In this document: one piece after another, positions 1-12,312 of the stretch
Layout: each line of letters opens with the position of its first letter
Numbering within the stretch: the stretch's first letter is position 1
Source of the DNA: Talinum fruticosum
Taxonomy: Eukaryota > Streptophyta > Magnoliopsida > Caryophyllales > Talinaceae
Length of the DNA stretch: 64,000 nt
Assembly: GCA_021018815.1 (NCBI GenBank)
Contig: JAITYX010000055.1
Coordinates: forward strand, 3,285,422-3,349,421
Direction of reading: 5' to 3'
Translations under genes and position numbers: made by a program
The notes under the pieces: generated by a model
What the model was told of the DNA's origin: nothing
Database searches by the model: none
What the model saw: only the letters and a program-made list of their open reading frames with translations

Positions 1-236
1 CAACGGTGACCGCCCATCACTGTTCAGTAGTATTAAGTAACTTCCATCACTGGTAATCGTTAACTTTACATCTCCAGCTCCAAGTTTCCTCCTTTCGGGG
101 ATATCCCATCCCACCCAAGAACCCCTCATTATTAATTCCTCTGTAATTCGTAATCTCTCAGACCCTTTCTGGGATCAACCCTGGGGAGATATTAGACTTG
201 TGCATCCAAATTGTTTCGACAAATAACAAGTCCAAA

Positions 237-2826
237 ATGTTGGAGAGTGCGCCATCCCTCTCAATATACTCCAAGACTACAGGGGAGGAGAAGAGGAGAG
301 TGAAACTAATGGGTTGGGAGATGAAGCTGCCGATTTGGTCAGATCGGTTACTATTGACAAAAAGATTGATGGAACAGTCCTAGGTAGTGGTGATTTCAGT
401 TTTAGCAAGCCAAATATGGATTTAATCAATGAAGAAGGGGACGAAATAGGGAAGTTATTGGGGGTTTGAGAAGTTGGGCACTGAAGAACTAGTGGAGCCA
501 CCTAGTCCCCCTCTGTACCTTGCTGCTGGGCTTGGTGTTAGTGGTGGTATTGACGATTTTAAGGTAGAGAGAGAAAATTCTGAGGAGTATTACAGAGAGC
601 TTCTTGTAGAGTATCCTAACCACCCCTTGGTATTGAGGAATTATGCAGACATGCTTCAGGTATGATTTGCTGGATTCTTCAGCTATTTCTCTTTTTGTGT
701 AATTAGGGATCCGCAAGGAGGGCTTGTTTTAGTAGTGCAATAATGGCCATGTTGATTTTAGGGTGGAAATTTTGTTGGGATCTATGTTACCTGGACTCAG
801 TTACATGTCCCACATTTAGAAGTCTGTCCAAATGTCAAAAATCGGCCATTTTCTAAAACGTTTAAACTTTTTTTTTTCTTCTTAAATGAATCATAGAGTG
901 TCTACATACTGGCACTAGAACGATATCAAGCTTTTCGTGTTCAATATATGTATTTGAGGTAACAGTGGCTGGGATGATCTGGATTATGTAATCAATGCTA
1001 TTGAAATTGACTTTGTTTTGGATCATACATTTTGATGTTTTAACAGTTTTGCTGTTGAGTGTTGACTATTTCAAGTGCATAAAGACATAAAATTTGTTTA
1101 CATGTATCGACTAGCAATTACTGAAATTTAATCAATAATCAACTTTGACTGAATTATTGGTTGCCTAATAGAGCAAAGGAGACCTTGAAGGAGCAGAATA
1201 CTACTTTTTTCGTGCCACGCAAGCTGACCCTGGAGATGGAGAGATTCTGTCACTTTATGCGCAGTTACTGTGGGAGCTCTATCATGATCGAGAGAAAGCC
1301 TTAACATACTTTGAGAGTGCAGTTCAAACTGCTCCTGATGATAGGTATATAATCTTGAGACATCCTGCTTATCAACCTGTCTTCCGATGATGGGTTTGAT
1401 CTATTATGGAAAATATAAAGGTTCAAAATCATTTTCCTTTTCCAGTATTTTTCTTCGATTTAGTGACATGGATCTCTCCATCTATTACTTACGGTTCTTC
1501 TTTATCAATGTTTTCTAACCTGTTTTCTTATGATGTTCAATACACTTACTGTTATGCTAATCTGATTCATGATCTCATCTCATGTTTCAGCAATGTTCTG
1601 GCTGCATATGCCAAATTCCTTTGGGAAATAGATGGCGACAAAGATGAAGAATCTATACATCCTAATCGTTTTCAGGTCTGATATCCCAAAGCAAATGAAA
1701 CATCATCCAATTACTAGTATGAATCTTACCTATTGGTTTCTGACAGGAAGAAGGAATACCAAAATCTGTTCATTCAGCTTTGCATCCCACAGAGGGGATG
1801 GAAGCTGGGGGGCCAGATGACGTTGCCCATGTGGAAAACTACTGCAAAAGAATGATTGAGGAAAACCCGTCTGATCCCCTTTTCCTGAAAACTTACGCTC
1901 AGTTCATGTATCAGGTTTTTATAGCTCTCAGATCTTTTACTGTGTTTTATGAACAGCTACTCCATATATGTTGTACGTCTTTGGAAAGTATTTCAATTGT
2001 AAACCATTCCAGATTTTTCCAAGTGCTCAAGTTCAATAGTTCTGAGTAACTACTAGTAGTATAACCATATCACTTTGACTATAGTTTCACTAACTAAAAA
2101 CAATTTGAGAAACAGAGGGAAAACAAAATAAATAACACTGGAGAATTTGATTCATTTTCTGTTTTCTCACTTTCTGCACGAGTGTTTCTTTACTGTATCA
2201 TAAATCCACGTATTTCTTGATCCGTATTGGTGCTAGTCAAAGGGAGATATTAAAGGTGCTGAAGAATACTACTCGCGAGCCATACTGGCTGACCCACAAG
2301 ATGGAAAGGTCTTGTCACAGTTTGCCAAATTAATATGGGAATTCTATCATGATGAAGACAGAGCCTCAAGTCTCTTCGAAAAAGCAATTCAAGTTGCTCC
2401 AGGCGACAGGTATGCCTCAACCTCCTTGGAATTTGACACCGAAACTTGCACATTTTACGTAGTATTCTCAGGTGAAACTAATGTTAGTTACCCTGTTAAG
2501 CTGGAAATTGAGAATTTTTGCGTTGGTAGGTCCATTCTCAAAGTCTAAGCAGAAAGGGTCAGATCAGATATCATTTCACTTAACATACCCCTTTGTATTT
2601 TGTTAAGAATTTAAAAAAAATTGCCCAGAACAGTTACCAAATTATGGAAAATACAAAGACAACAGATCCAAGGTTGATCCTATGTAACTTACGGTTTCTA
2701 GTTGTTATCTGCAGTGATGTTCTTGCAGCATATGCTAGTTTCTTATGGACCATAGATGACGATGAAGTTGATAAGAAGCTCGATTCTTTTTCTGAGAAGA
2801 TGCTTGCAGGATGCGGAGGTGTTTGA
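237..2826 (+). CDS. TPR-like superfamily protein, 5' end uncertain
   Basis: Predicted tetratricopeptide-like helical repeat protein, a plant family that is probably a protein-interaction scaffold; no enzymatic motif is visible. Exons read as (237)..659, 1172..1344, 1591..1675, 1747..1914, 2237..2409 and 2715..2826, all with GT-AG borders and consistent phases; the stop is TGA at 2824-2826. Repeats alternate between a 'YPNHPLVLRNYADMLQ' type helix pair, a 'KGDLEGAEYYFFRA' unit and a 'NVLAAYAKFLWEIDGD' unit. This two-exon block occurs twice (exons 2-3 and 5-6; exons 2 and 5 are both 173 bp), which points to internal duplication. The first exon holds an acidic low-complexity stretch and 'PPLYLAAGLGV', typical of the family. 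Two problems: residues coded at about 288-460 lie in another frame from the flanks, implying a lost base near 285-292 and an extra base in the G run at 460-464; and no convincing upstream start is seen, so position 237 is only the first in-frame ATG. Confidence 0.75.
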
Positions 2827-4328
2827 ACATATTTACCCCTCTTTTAGTGTTCTGGTTTTTCGTCCTCTCAACATTTGTGGAGGGCTTTGTAAGATGATAG
2901 TGATAAACACCTAGTCACCTACTGAAGTTGTTCATCCATAGAGTTCAAGGGAACAAGGCAATAAGCAAATCTCCACCAGAAGAAGGGCATAGTGGTTAAC
3001 TGTATTTATAAACAAATGTCTTCTCTCCCTGCTAAAATCGTGTTTGTTAAATCTATGCGACTATGCCTTGTGAGGAAGGTATGCCGTTTCTAAGTTTTGA
3101 GAAAATCAAAATAACTAGCTTTATGTGTATTTGAAGCATGACATACTAGTGACCTCCCAAAAAAAAAAAAGGAAGAGAATTTGGGTTGTCGCCCTCTTTG
3201 TTAGAGGAGGCTTCTAATTTAATTTCAACTCTTATCCTTATATAAAAATAAAAATAAAATTAAAAACCTCGGGTTTCAATGTATCGCTTGAAGTGATGTA
3301 AATGTAATGGAGTTTACTATGTACAACATCCAATATGATCAAACTCGTAATTTCTCCTCCTCCTGCCCCTGTTAACCATTCTTAGCTTTCATTGGCTTGT
3401 CAAATTCCTATGAAAGCAAAAATGATCAAAAATGTTTGATGTATAAATAATTCCTATGAAAACTCGTAATCAAACGTTATTTTTAAGTAAATATTTACTC
3501 CCTCAACATTGAACGCAATGTTTGAAAGAAAGTCCTACAACTACTCCCTCCATTCCATTATAATGCGATCACAATGGTCTTTTTCTTTATTATTAATTTT
3601 TTTGATGTCAATAAGGACATAACTTATTATCAACCGTCAATACATATTATTATAAATTAAGGTACAAATTATATGACAATTTCAAGTCTATATATGATAA
3701 TATTTTGTATTCTTGATGAACCCACCCCTTATTTTCAAAACCTTCATATTAAAAAAATTAAGTCAATGAATTTATAGATCTGAATTCATAATATAAGTCG
3801 GGGAAAGGGTTTTCCACAGGCGCCACCCAAGTAGCAGCACTTACAACTCAACAAGAATCTTTGATCCAGCCCAACAAGCATCGAGAATAAGAAACAGTCA
3901 ACTGAAATCACGCTCAAAATTAATTGGACGGGAAGCAATAGTGATATGGAAGTTTCGACCTCTCCTGCTCTTGACAAAAAGCGAGCAGAACTGTCAAAAC
4001 ATTCTCTTAAATAGCTAAAATTCACAATAACAAAGCTCGAGTTTTGCTGAAATCTCTTCCAAGGATGCATTTCTTCAAAACGAACCATATGGGGGAATAA
4101 TATATTTCAGGAGATCATGTCATCCCTTTTTAATTTTGGACTAAAATTGGACAAGGGTAAAAGTAAAAATTGCACGGGAAACAGTTGATCTGTTTCCCAA
4201 AATAAGGTAAGGTTGTGTATACCTAAACCTTCCCAGACCCAACCTGAGATAGAACTCGATATGACTATTGTGGTTGTAAATTAAAAATCTAAATCTCTAT
4301 GCATTATCTGAACTTAAACCTAAAATGT
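2827..4328. other. Convergent intergenic region with 3' UTRs
   Basis: No gene is recognised here. The TPR-like gene (+) and the G3BP-like gene (-) converge on this stretch, so it should hold both 3' UTRs; about 3790-4328 is probably the 3' UTR of the minus-strand gene. The middle part (3200-3780) is AT-rich. A Stowaway-like end is described separately. Confidence 0.5.
3541..3572. repeat. Stowaway-like (Tc1/mariner MITE) terminal sequence
   Basis: The sequence starting CTACTCCCTCCATTCC resembles the TIR consensus of plant Stowaway MITEs and begins next to a TA. I could not find the matching inverted end nearby, so this is a truncated copy or a chance match. Confidence 0.3.
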
Positions 4329-7300
4329 TCACTCTGATATGCTTTGTCCATTTCTAGATGCTTGGTTTCCTGAATACCCTTTGTCTTGTCTTCCGCTTTG
4401 CCTATAATAAACATTTCCTCTTGCTCTATTGAACTCCCGCTGCTCTCCACCTTGACCACCTCCCGGCTGCCATAAATACGACCACCAAAGCGACCCCTTG
4501 ATGCATCAGATTGATAGCCTGCCCGACCCCGGCCTCTTCCTGCTCACAGTTAAGTCAATCACAAATCAATATACAAGGTTGGCAGCAGCCTAACGATATA
4601 AAATATATGCTTAAAGAGATTCAGGGGGTCCTGATTCATGTAAATTCAAAGCAGCAACTCTACAAATGGTATGAAGAGAAAAAAGCAAAGACAGAACCAA
4701 GGAAAGGAAGTCCTAGTCAGAGAAAACAATGAGAACTAATGCCTAACTAACTATAGCCCAGAATATACTTCTCGTAAACAGAATATACTACATTTAACAG
4801 CATTGCACAACAGGATTTGTTTGCAGTAAAGGGAATTTGACATACTTCCACGAGCAAAGCTGCTGTTTGCTCTCCGCTCCTCAATGAATACTTGTCGTCC
4901 AGCAATCTCAACTGTAGCCGCCTAAAAACAATGAAAGGAGATACCAAAAGTTGGGGTCATCGCCAACTTGGACATCAATCAGACCCAAAAAAAAACAAAA
5001 AAAAAAACCTTGGACATCGAACACAGACTATACAGATCAAATCAGTTGTAAGAATAAGGACTGTCAAAAAGTAAAAGGCTGAGACAGGGAACCCTATTGT
5101 TTAAGCACCTATCCACCGCAACACTTGATGAAAGCTCCAGGTCTTGTCAAAATATTAAAAAGAAAAGAGAACAGAAAGTGGGAAAACAACTATAGCTGTT
5201 ATAGCTAAATCTTAAAACAAAACACAAGAAGCACCTGTAAATTTGAGTAGAAACACGTAACTTTAAGAGGTAAATAGCAATTGAAAAAGGAACCAAAATT
5301 AATTTTAAAAGATCACAGAAGAGAAAACCAAGATGGCTGTCAATAGTTGAAATTTAAAGATGCAGGCACAAACCTCTATTGCACTTTGGACAGAAGCAAT
5401 ATCTTCGAATTCAACAAATGCATAACAAACTTCAGTGTCCTGAACATGCATTGCAAGACATCATATAAGGACATTGGAGTCAATACCAAATCAGACAGGT
5501 GCAAAGTTGAAAATTTTAAGGGACAGATTATATACCTTAAGTCTTCTAACGGCTACACCTTCAGCTGTGAGTTGACCGAACTTCTTAAACTCCTCCTCTA
5601 TTTCAGAAGCAGATACCATCGGAGGCAAGTTCCTTACGTAGACCGACTTAATTTCGCCTGATGATAACAGCATGTAGAACAAAATTTGAATTTATCTTCC
5701 AAGAAATGAGCTTGTGAACAGCCTAGATAGGGTATTCATAAAAAATATTTACATAGTTTTCCTCAAGGGGAAACAGGAACATTTCTGGAATTCTACTCGG
5801 GAGAGCAACGGAGAGAAGACAATGGTAATGGACAAACCTCTATCTTCTTTTGCAGAAACCTCTTCTCCCGTCTCTATTCCAGAACTCACATTTACAACCT
5901 GCAATGAATTGGATTGTGGGGGTTGTTGGATAGCAGATTCCGGATTATGCCATGGTGCATGGTGCCATTCTGAAGCTGGAGCTGCAGCCTTGTTCGAAGC
6001 AGGCACAGGTGCTGCAGGTGTAGCAGACAGTACTTTGGCCGCCCGGAGCTTCAGTAAAGAGCAAAGGAGAATCATATTAGTGTAAATGAAGCTATGCACC
6101 ATCAGACACACAAACCTAGAGTCATAAATAACGATACACGTCCTTGAATGGTAATCAGAGTAATAAACACATACAACAGAAGCATAGGTGTGTTTTTGAG
6201 GCTCCTCAACCAACTCTTCAATATGGGAAGGTGGAACTTTGTGCATGGGATCGATTGTGCTCTCATGAAAACCATTAGCTTGTTCCCTAGGACTGTCCTC
6301 AAGAATGCTTTCAACTTCAGGAGCTTGCTGCAACCGTTGCTCTGGCACAGGATACTTATCAGAAGTACCATTTTCTTTTACGTCAACAGGAGGCATGTAA
6401 TCCCTAGCCTGCATTTCTCCACTCATCATATAGTTGGGCACTGCAAAGGAATAGTCAAATACTGATTTTGCATTGCAGAATAAGACAAATCAAACAGAAT
6501 GTCTATGGAAGAATGTATAGACCCAATACTCATCAAACAATAAATCATACAACCAATGCCCCACCTAGATTGAACAACATTCATCAGTAAATGAGAAGCC
6601 ATCCTAAGAAAGTCCAATCAAAGTAAGATGTGAACAACTAATTGATTATAAGCAGACATAAAGATTAAAAAGCAGAAGTATAAATCCTTGTTATTAGATA
6701 TTCTTACCAAAGTTTCAAGAGAAACAAAGATTCCACCCAAACCATTGACTAATCATTTATATAATAAAGCTTAGGATTCTATAGTTACAGACAAGTCGCA
6801 TACCTGGCTCCAGTACAGGTGAAGCAGAATTCAAGGTATTGTTTAGATTGCTTTGGCCCATCAATGAAGCTGAAAAAGAATGAATTTGATCGTCTTCTAT
6901 AAAGTGAAAGATGTCATTGAGAACAAAAACCCTTTCTCCTGAGGAGCAAGGAAAAATGTCTGAGCAAATTTCTTTCTGCTACTGAAATCCCTTATCTGTA
7001 CAGACCCTGTGACCATCACAATTACACCTCCACTCCATGATTCCAGGGAATGTGCTGTCTGTACCTCAATTGAAGTAAAACGCAGTGACATTACAAGTGC
7101 ATGAATTTGCTGCCAGAGAAAAAAATGATACTACATCTGTTAGTTGCATGCAGAAAACTTCACAGAAGAAATCTAAACCTACAGTACTTAATGCATGAAC
7201 ACCCTTCTGACACATGACAGCGAGCATTGACATCCAGCAATCCACCCTTTTGAAACAGTTGCCCCCCCCACCCAAAAAAAAAAACCCTCCTACCTTCATC

Positions 7301-10142
7301 CTCGCATGAAGTAAAGTGGAAGCCGCAACTCCAGTGAGATATATGACATGGCATTACTTTTTCTTTATATTTCCGAAACTCTCTTACTACTATTAGAAGA
7401 ATCTTTTGCAAATTGAAAAAGATCAGAATTATAAATAATGTTATATCAGGAAGAAGAATGAAAAAGGGGAAATTAAGAAATATAAACAAAAAAAGAAAAA
7501 CTGGAAATCAATGATATATTTTATGAAAAAACATTGAAATGAGAAAATGAAAAGGCTTATAACATATGTGGGGGCGAATACATAAATGGAAAATCCAGCA
7601 ATTACCTAATGATTACTACGCTAACCCAAATTCAACCCCATATACACCGCATTTGAATACAACTTATACCAGTTGTAGAAAATCCAGTTCAATATCTGTA
7701 AATTCATTTATAAATATGATCATATACAAATCTTGACCACAAAGCTTTCATGCTACAATTTTGTTTCGTGAACTATACATTGACAATAGCTCCCAGAGCT
7801 CTATATATATATCTACAAGTCTTGTTATTCAATTTTTAAAATTTCAAACAGAAAAATATCTTCCACTTGAAACAAATAAAATTCAGCTCCAAAATTTTGA
7901 TAGGTAGTTATTCACGCTCCCCACTACACCAGATAAGTCTTGCAAGCAAAAGCATAAGAGCTATTAAAATTTGACACGGCACATGAAGCTATAAGTGCTA
8001 CCTCTTGAAGACAGTGTACAACAAAACCATCACTTTTCCTTTCCTTTTTTTGACAAGGAACATAACCAATTTTGAAAGATATAAATCAACATAATCAAGT
8101 TTGAATCCATGAAATGCAACTTATGTTCATCATTCATATGCACCCACCCATTCTACAAGTTGCTAGTAGTTTTATGATGTCATAAAGTATTTAACATTTT
8201 TAAATAAACAATCCAACTTACAGCTAAAGAACCATAAGCTGAGGCAAAGTCATCTCCTATTTTCTTTAGTAACCCTCCCCCTGTTACATGCCTACAAAGG
8301 AAGAAAAGGAAAGAGGAAAAATGGAAACGAAGGGCTGTGTTAATCAGTTACATCTCTCATACAGGATGGGTAATGCTTTTATCCATCTATATACTATTTA
8401 AAACAGCTGTCTAATTCTGTTTAATTATGAAATTGCATATGCACAAAAAGAACTACAATTGCCACAGCATTCATGAATCTCTTCGTGCATAGAAACATTA
8501 CCCATTGACCAGAAGGACCGTTCACAAACAGCCCCTTGGGCGCTCCCTCACGTTGCCCAAGTAGTTAGATGCAGCCTTGTTAGAAGTATTACATCTTCTC
8601 TTGCAAATAGAATGGACAATATTGTATCTTTTGAATTCCATAACCACATAGTGTAGTGGAATCACCTTGGTCAAATAGCACTTATGACTACATTAATGTC
8701 TCACAACTGCTCAATGTAAACCACAAAGACAAGATTCCAGCTAAACAAAGCTTATCCTTTCATGTCTCACAACTGTTATGAAGAAGTCTTTACCATCACA
8801 TCTCCCTAATAATTTCTCCAAAGTCGACGATAAGAAATGCCGAAAGATCTTGTCTCAACTACTACACATAAAAAAGGAAACAATGCTTTTGGGGCATGTT
8901 TTTTGATGGAAGGATAGCGATGGAAAAAGAAAAGATAGAAATTATATCTATTGTGAAGCATTGACAAAAAAATGTCCTTTCCCTCAATGTCTCCTAGATT
9001 TATAAATGATGAACACACACTTCATTTAAATCCAGGCATCTCAATCTCCTCTTACATTGTTTCTTATTTTAATGAGCCATTGGCCGTCATCCAATACAAT
9101 GCAAGTACATGAGGATGAGGTTGACACGATGCAGCGCCTTTCTTTCTACCATATATGTTCATTTTATGGTACTATATCAAGCCAGAAATACTTTATGACA
9201 ATTCATTTAACAAAGCTCACATGTTTAACAGGGTAGCCGTTACCTTCCCCTTTTTGTCCCTTGTCTTTATTTTCCTTTTTAGTTGTGTCCCTAAAAACAG
9301 TCAGCAAAGATGATATATCATGCTACTCGAGCAGATACTACCTAAATAATATCAATTCCCTCCACTAACAATATTCTCTCAAGTGTTTGCACATTCTCTA
9401 TTTCAGCACAGCATCTCTCTAGATATCATTAGACCTCTATCAGTTTCGTAACAGAAAATAATCTAGACACAGAAGTTATCTAACTGCAAATTTCGAAGCA
9501 CCGTTCAATCACACAGGAGCCAATGCGAACCCATTTCCAAAATAAGCAGCAATCAACAAAGTTTCACTTGCTAATCCTATCAAACTGCTGAAGTATTGTT
9601 GTATCACACAGGAGCTAATGAGAACCCATTTCCAAAATTAGTTGTAATCAATGAAGTCTCAATTCCTAATCCTCACCTCAGCCCCCTTCGAAGGTCACCC
9701 ACGATTCAAAGTCAGGACTATGACCACATTGTACCATTGAAATGAAACCACTGGAGCAAGCCGGCAGCAAGTTATACAATAATTAGAACTTGCCCACATA
9801 AAACCAGTAACAAGAAATACATTCAGAAACAACACAGAAATATTGAACTAAAAAATAAGAGATGAGAAATCACCAGCATTGCAGTGGCCGCCTCCCGAGT
9901 GTGGCCATCAATGCGAAGCATAGTGCTAGCATCTGAATAGAGTTGATGAACTAACTCCGGCTTCTGCTGAAGCATCGAGTAGTACTGAGTCACAAAGTAG
10001 GAACCCACCTGAAACACCATAATTTTGAGAAAAAGAAGAAAAGAATCATTCTCAGAGCACCAAATGAAAAACAAAGCGAAGCGGAACAGGGAAGGAAGAA
10101 AGAGAGAGAAACCTGAGCAGCAGTCACATACGGCGTCGCCAT
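4329..10142 (-). CDS. G3BP-like NTF2 + RRM RNA-binding protein
   Basis: Plant homologue of Ras-GAP SH3-binding protein: an N-terminal NTF2-like dimerisation domain and a C-terminal RRM followed by an RG-rich tail. The family acts in cytoplasmic mRNP and stress-granule assembly. Exons (minus strand): 10113..10142, 9874..10008, 6804..7109, 6175..6440, 5838..6048, 5536..5657, 5374..5439, 4846..4921, 4329..4539; about 474 residues once two lesions are allowed for. The NTF2 domain starts at 'VGSYFVTQYYSMLQQKPELV' (residues 11 to ~130). The RRM is at about 318-395, with RNP2-like 'VYVRNLP' and RNP1-like 'CYAFVEFED'. The tail has 'RGRG', 'GRFGGR' and similar repeats and ends QSISE then TGA. One base is missing in exon 3 (A5 run 6925-6929, just before the end of the NTF2 fold) and one in exon 9 (C3 run 4462-4464, in the glycine tail). 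Exons 3 and 9 have the lengths expected after losing one base each. Intron 2 is 2.9 kb; the others are mostly short. Confidence 0.88.
7110..9873 (-). other. Large intron 2 of the G3BP-like gene
   Basis: This 2.76-kb intron separates the exon ending in the first half of the NTF2 domain from the exon carrying its second half. It is AT-rich. Apart from the direct repeat at 9506-9673 I see no gene or recognisable transposon in it. Confidence 0.7.
9506..9673. repeat. Diverged direct repeat, two ~72-bp units
   Basis: Units at about 9506-9578 and 9602-9673 share the blocks 'CACACAGGAGC', 'GAACCCATTTCCAAAAT' and a final 'CTAATCCT', with scattered substitutions. A local tandem duplication in intron 2 of the G3BP-like gene; no function is suggested. 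Confidence 0.6.
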
Positions 10143-11117
10143 CCCTGATGACACCAAGAGAAGAGAAACAGTACAGAGGAACCCTCAACCCTAAAACCCA
10201 AAGGGTTTGGATTGGAACCCTAGATCTGGGGAAACTAGAGGAGGTAGAAATGAATGCAGGACAGTCGGAAGAAGCGAATGAGAGCTCATTTCTCCATTGT
10301 TAATGGAGAATAAGAGCTGGAGGACAAATGGGATTTTCAGAATCAGAAGGAATAATGGATGGCAAAGAGTATATGCCTTCAAAAGAGCAGGTGGTGACTA
10401 GAGATAGGAGTATCATAGGAGAGAAGAGAGCAGGAAATGGGGAGGTTTTTTTTTCAAAAGGATAGGTAGGCAAAAGGGAAAGGAAGCAAATGCAAAAATC
10501 CTTTTTGATTTGGATTTGTTCTTCTCCACTGATTGGATTCGCTTTCCTTCTGCAGCAGCTGCTGCTGTGCTAGAGTAGTAGCATCGCTGCTAATAGTTTA
10601 GGTTCAAGTTAAAATTGAGTTGAATAAATTGATTATTGGACGAAATTTTTATTCGAAATTGATTTTTCCTGGTCGGATAATTTAAAGAAGCTTACATTTT
10701 AATTATTATCGGATTTAAGATAATGGAAATAGGAAAATCGTACATCCGAATTTAAAATTTAAACAAAAAAATTATAACCGAGATCTTATTTTTGCGGATC
10801 GAATAAATTTAAGTAATCGGATCGTACGAAATTTTGTTACCCCTACCTATTAGTATCGCACTTTTGTTTGCCTTTTTGTTATTTCTTTTACATATTTCTG
10901 GCTGGCTTTTTTTCTTTTTGGTGCCTGCAACCTTTACATACACGCATATATACTGTTTTGGTTTTATAAAGATGCATTTATGTAGGGCTGGGAGGAGGGG
11001 AATAATATGTGCATATCAAAATTAAACAAAATTAAACCTGAAACTTAGAGATGTTTAATTAATTGATGTATAAAAAACATCGATTGTTTCTTTAAAAACA
11101 AATAACATTGATTGTTA
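10143..11117. other. 5' UTR/promoter side of the G3BP-like gene and intergenic DNA
   Basis: The first ~300 bases upstream of the start codon at 10142 probably hold the minus-strand 5' UTR and core promoter; I do not see a clear TATA box. A short GCAGCAGCTGCTGCTG imperfect palindrome lies at 10552-10568. The rest to 11117 is AT-rich with no coding signal. Confidence 0.4.
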
Positions 11118-12134
11118 GGGTGTGCTTGGTTAGGAGGGGATAAGGTTTTTTTTTTTTTTTTGAAAAATTAGGATTTTATTTCCTGGTGTTTAGTACCGGG
11201 AAGGTTTTAACATAATTTTCTAAGAAAAATATTTTTCCATGTTCACGAGAAATAATTTCTTGCACGTGAGGGGAGAACTGTAGATCTATGATCTCGCTTT
11301 CTATCTCCACTCGTGGCCTCAAATTTCTTTACTATTTAAGGTATGAAAATTTATTAATTGATGGTTTTTGGTGTGTGTGGTTCCCGATTTATGGTTTTAT
11401 TGAGTTGGTTTTTGCTAATTTTATGTTGCTTGATCTCTCAACCTCAACCTCAACCTCAACCTCAAAATTCAAGCATTGTGAGTTAATTGGTCTAATTTGG
11501 GTAATTTTTTATTTTCTCGTCTTGTCTCTGTTTAGTGTTAATAAGCTTTCATATCTTCTTTAGAGTTTGGAAGGTCGTGTTGCTTGAAGAAGAAGAAGAG
11601 GGTTTAAGGAGAGATGACTTAAGATGCTTGAATTTTGAGATTGAGATTACGAGATTAAGTAATATAAAATCAATAAAAATAAACTCAATAAAGCTGTAGA
11701 TTCAAAATCGAAACCACCAAAAACCATTAATTAACAAAGTTTCATGTCTTGAATAATGTAGGAAGTTTGACGTTACGAGAGGAGAGAGACAATGAGACCA
11801 CGGATCTACGATTTATGAGCGATTTAGAGATAGATAGGTTGGCCCACCTTTGTTGAAGAAGCGACCACAAGAGAGAGAGAGAGAGAGAGAGATTTTATAT
11901 AGGACTTGAGGGAAAGAGGGGCAGTGAAGTTATGAGAAGAAATAAGTAGTATTGAGTTTAGCAAGAAAAAAATGGGAAAATCCACTTTCCTCATCACGTA
12001 TAAGAAATTATTTTCTCCTAACCAAGGGAAAATATTTTTCCTTAGAAAATTATTTTCAGACTTTCAGGTATCAAACACCAGAAAATAAAATTCTAATTTT
12101 TTAAGAAAATATTTCTCTCCAATCAAACACACCC
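11118..12134. mobile_element. Non-autonomous element with long inverted repeats
   Basis: The left end GGGTGTGCTTGGTT (11118 on) and the right end (reverse complement GGGTGTGTTTGATT from 12134) begin an inverted repeat of roughly 160 bp per arm, about 80% similar by eye. Shared blocks in both arms include 'TTTTATTTCCTGGTGTTT' against 'TTTTATTTTCTGGTGTTT', 'AATTTTCTAAG' and 'GAAATAATTTCTT'. The ~700-bp interior has no convincing ORF; it carries a (CTCAAC)n-type run at 11438-11462 and a GA microsatellite at 11870-11892. The GGGTGTG ends recall hAT-like plant MITEs, but I found no clear target-site duplication, so the superfamily is open. The right end lies ~180 bp downstream of the DUF761 stop codon. 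Confidence 0.6.
11870..11892. repeat. (GA)n microsatellite
   Basis: About eleven GA units inside the inverted-repeat element. Confidence 0.9.
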
Positions 12135-12312
12135 TACAAAATACAAAATGGGAAAAAAACAGAAGGGTGAAAAATCCTTATACTCCAAGAAGGAGCCAGG
12201 GTACAAAACATAAAGGATTGAGACACTAGCTGATACAGAGTCTCCACTAAAATTAATACAGATGATATGCAAAATAAAGACCAAATAGAATAGTACTCCT
12301 ATATATATATCT

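Noticed and set aside
3786..4088. 100-codon minus-strand open frame downstream of the G3BP-like gene
   Set aside because: Atypical composition, no family motif, and it lies where the 3' UTR of that gene is expected.
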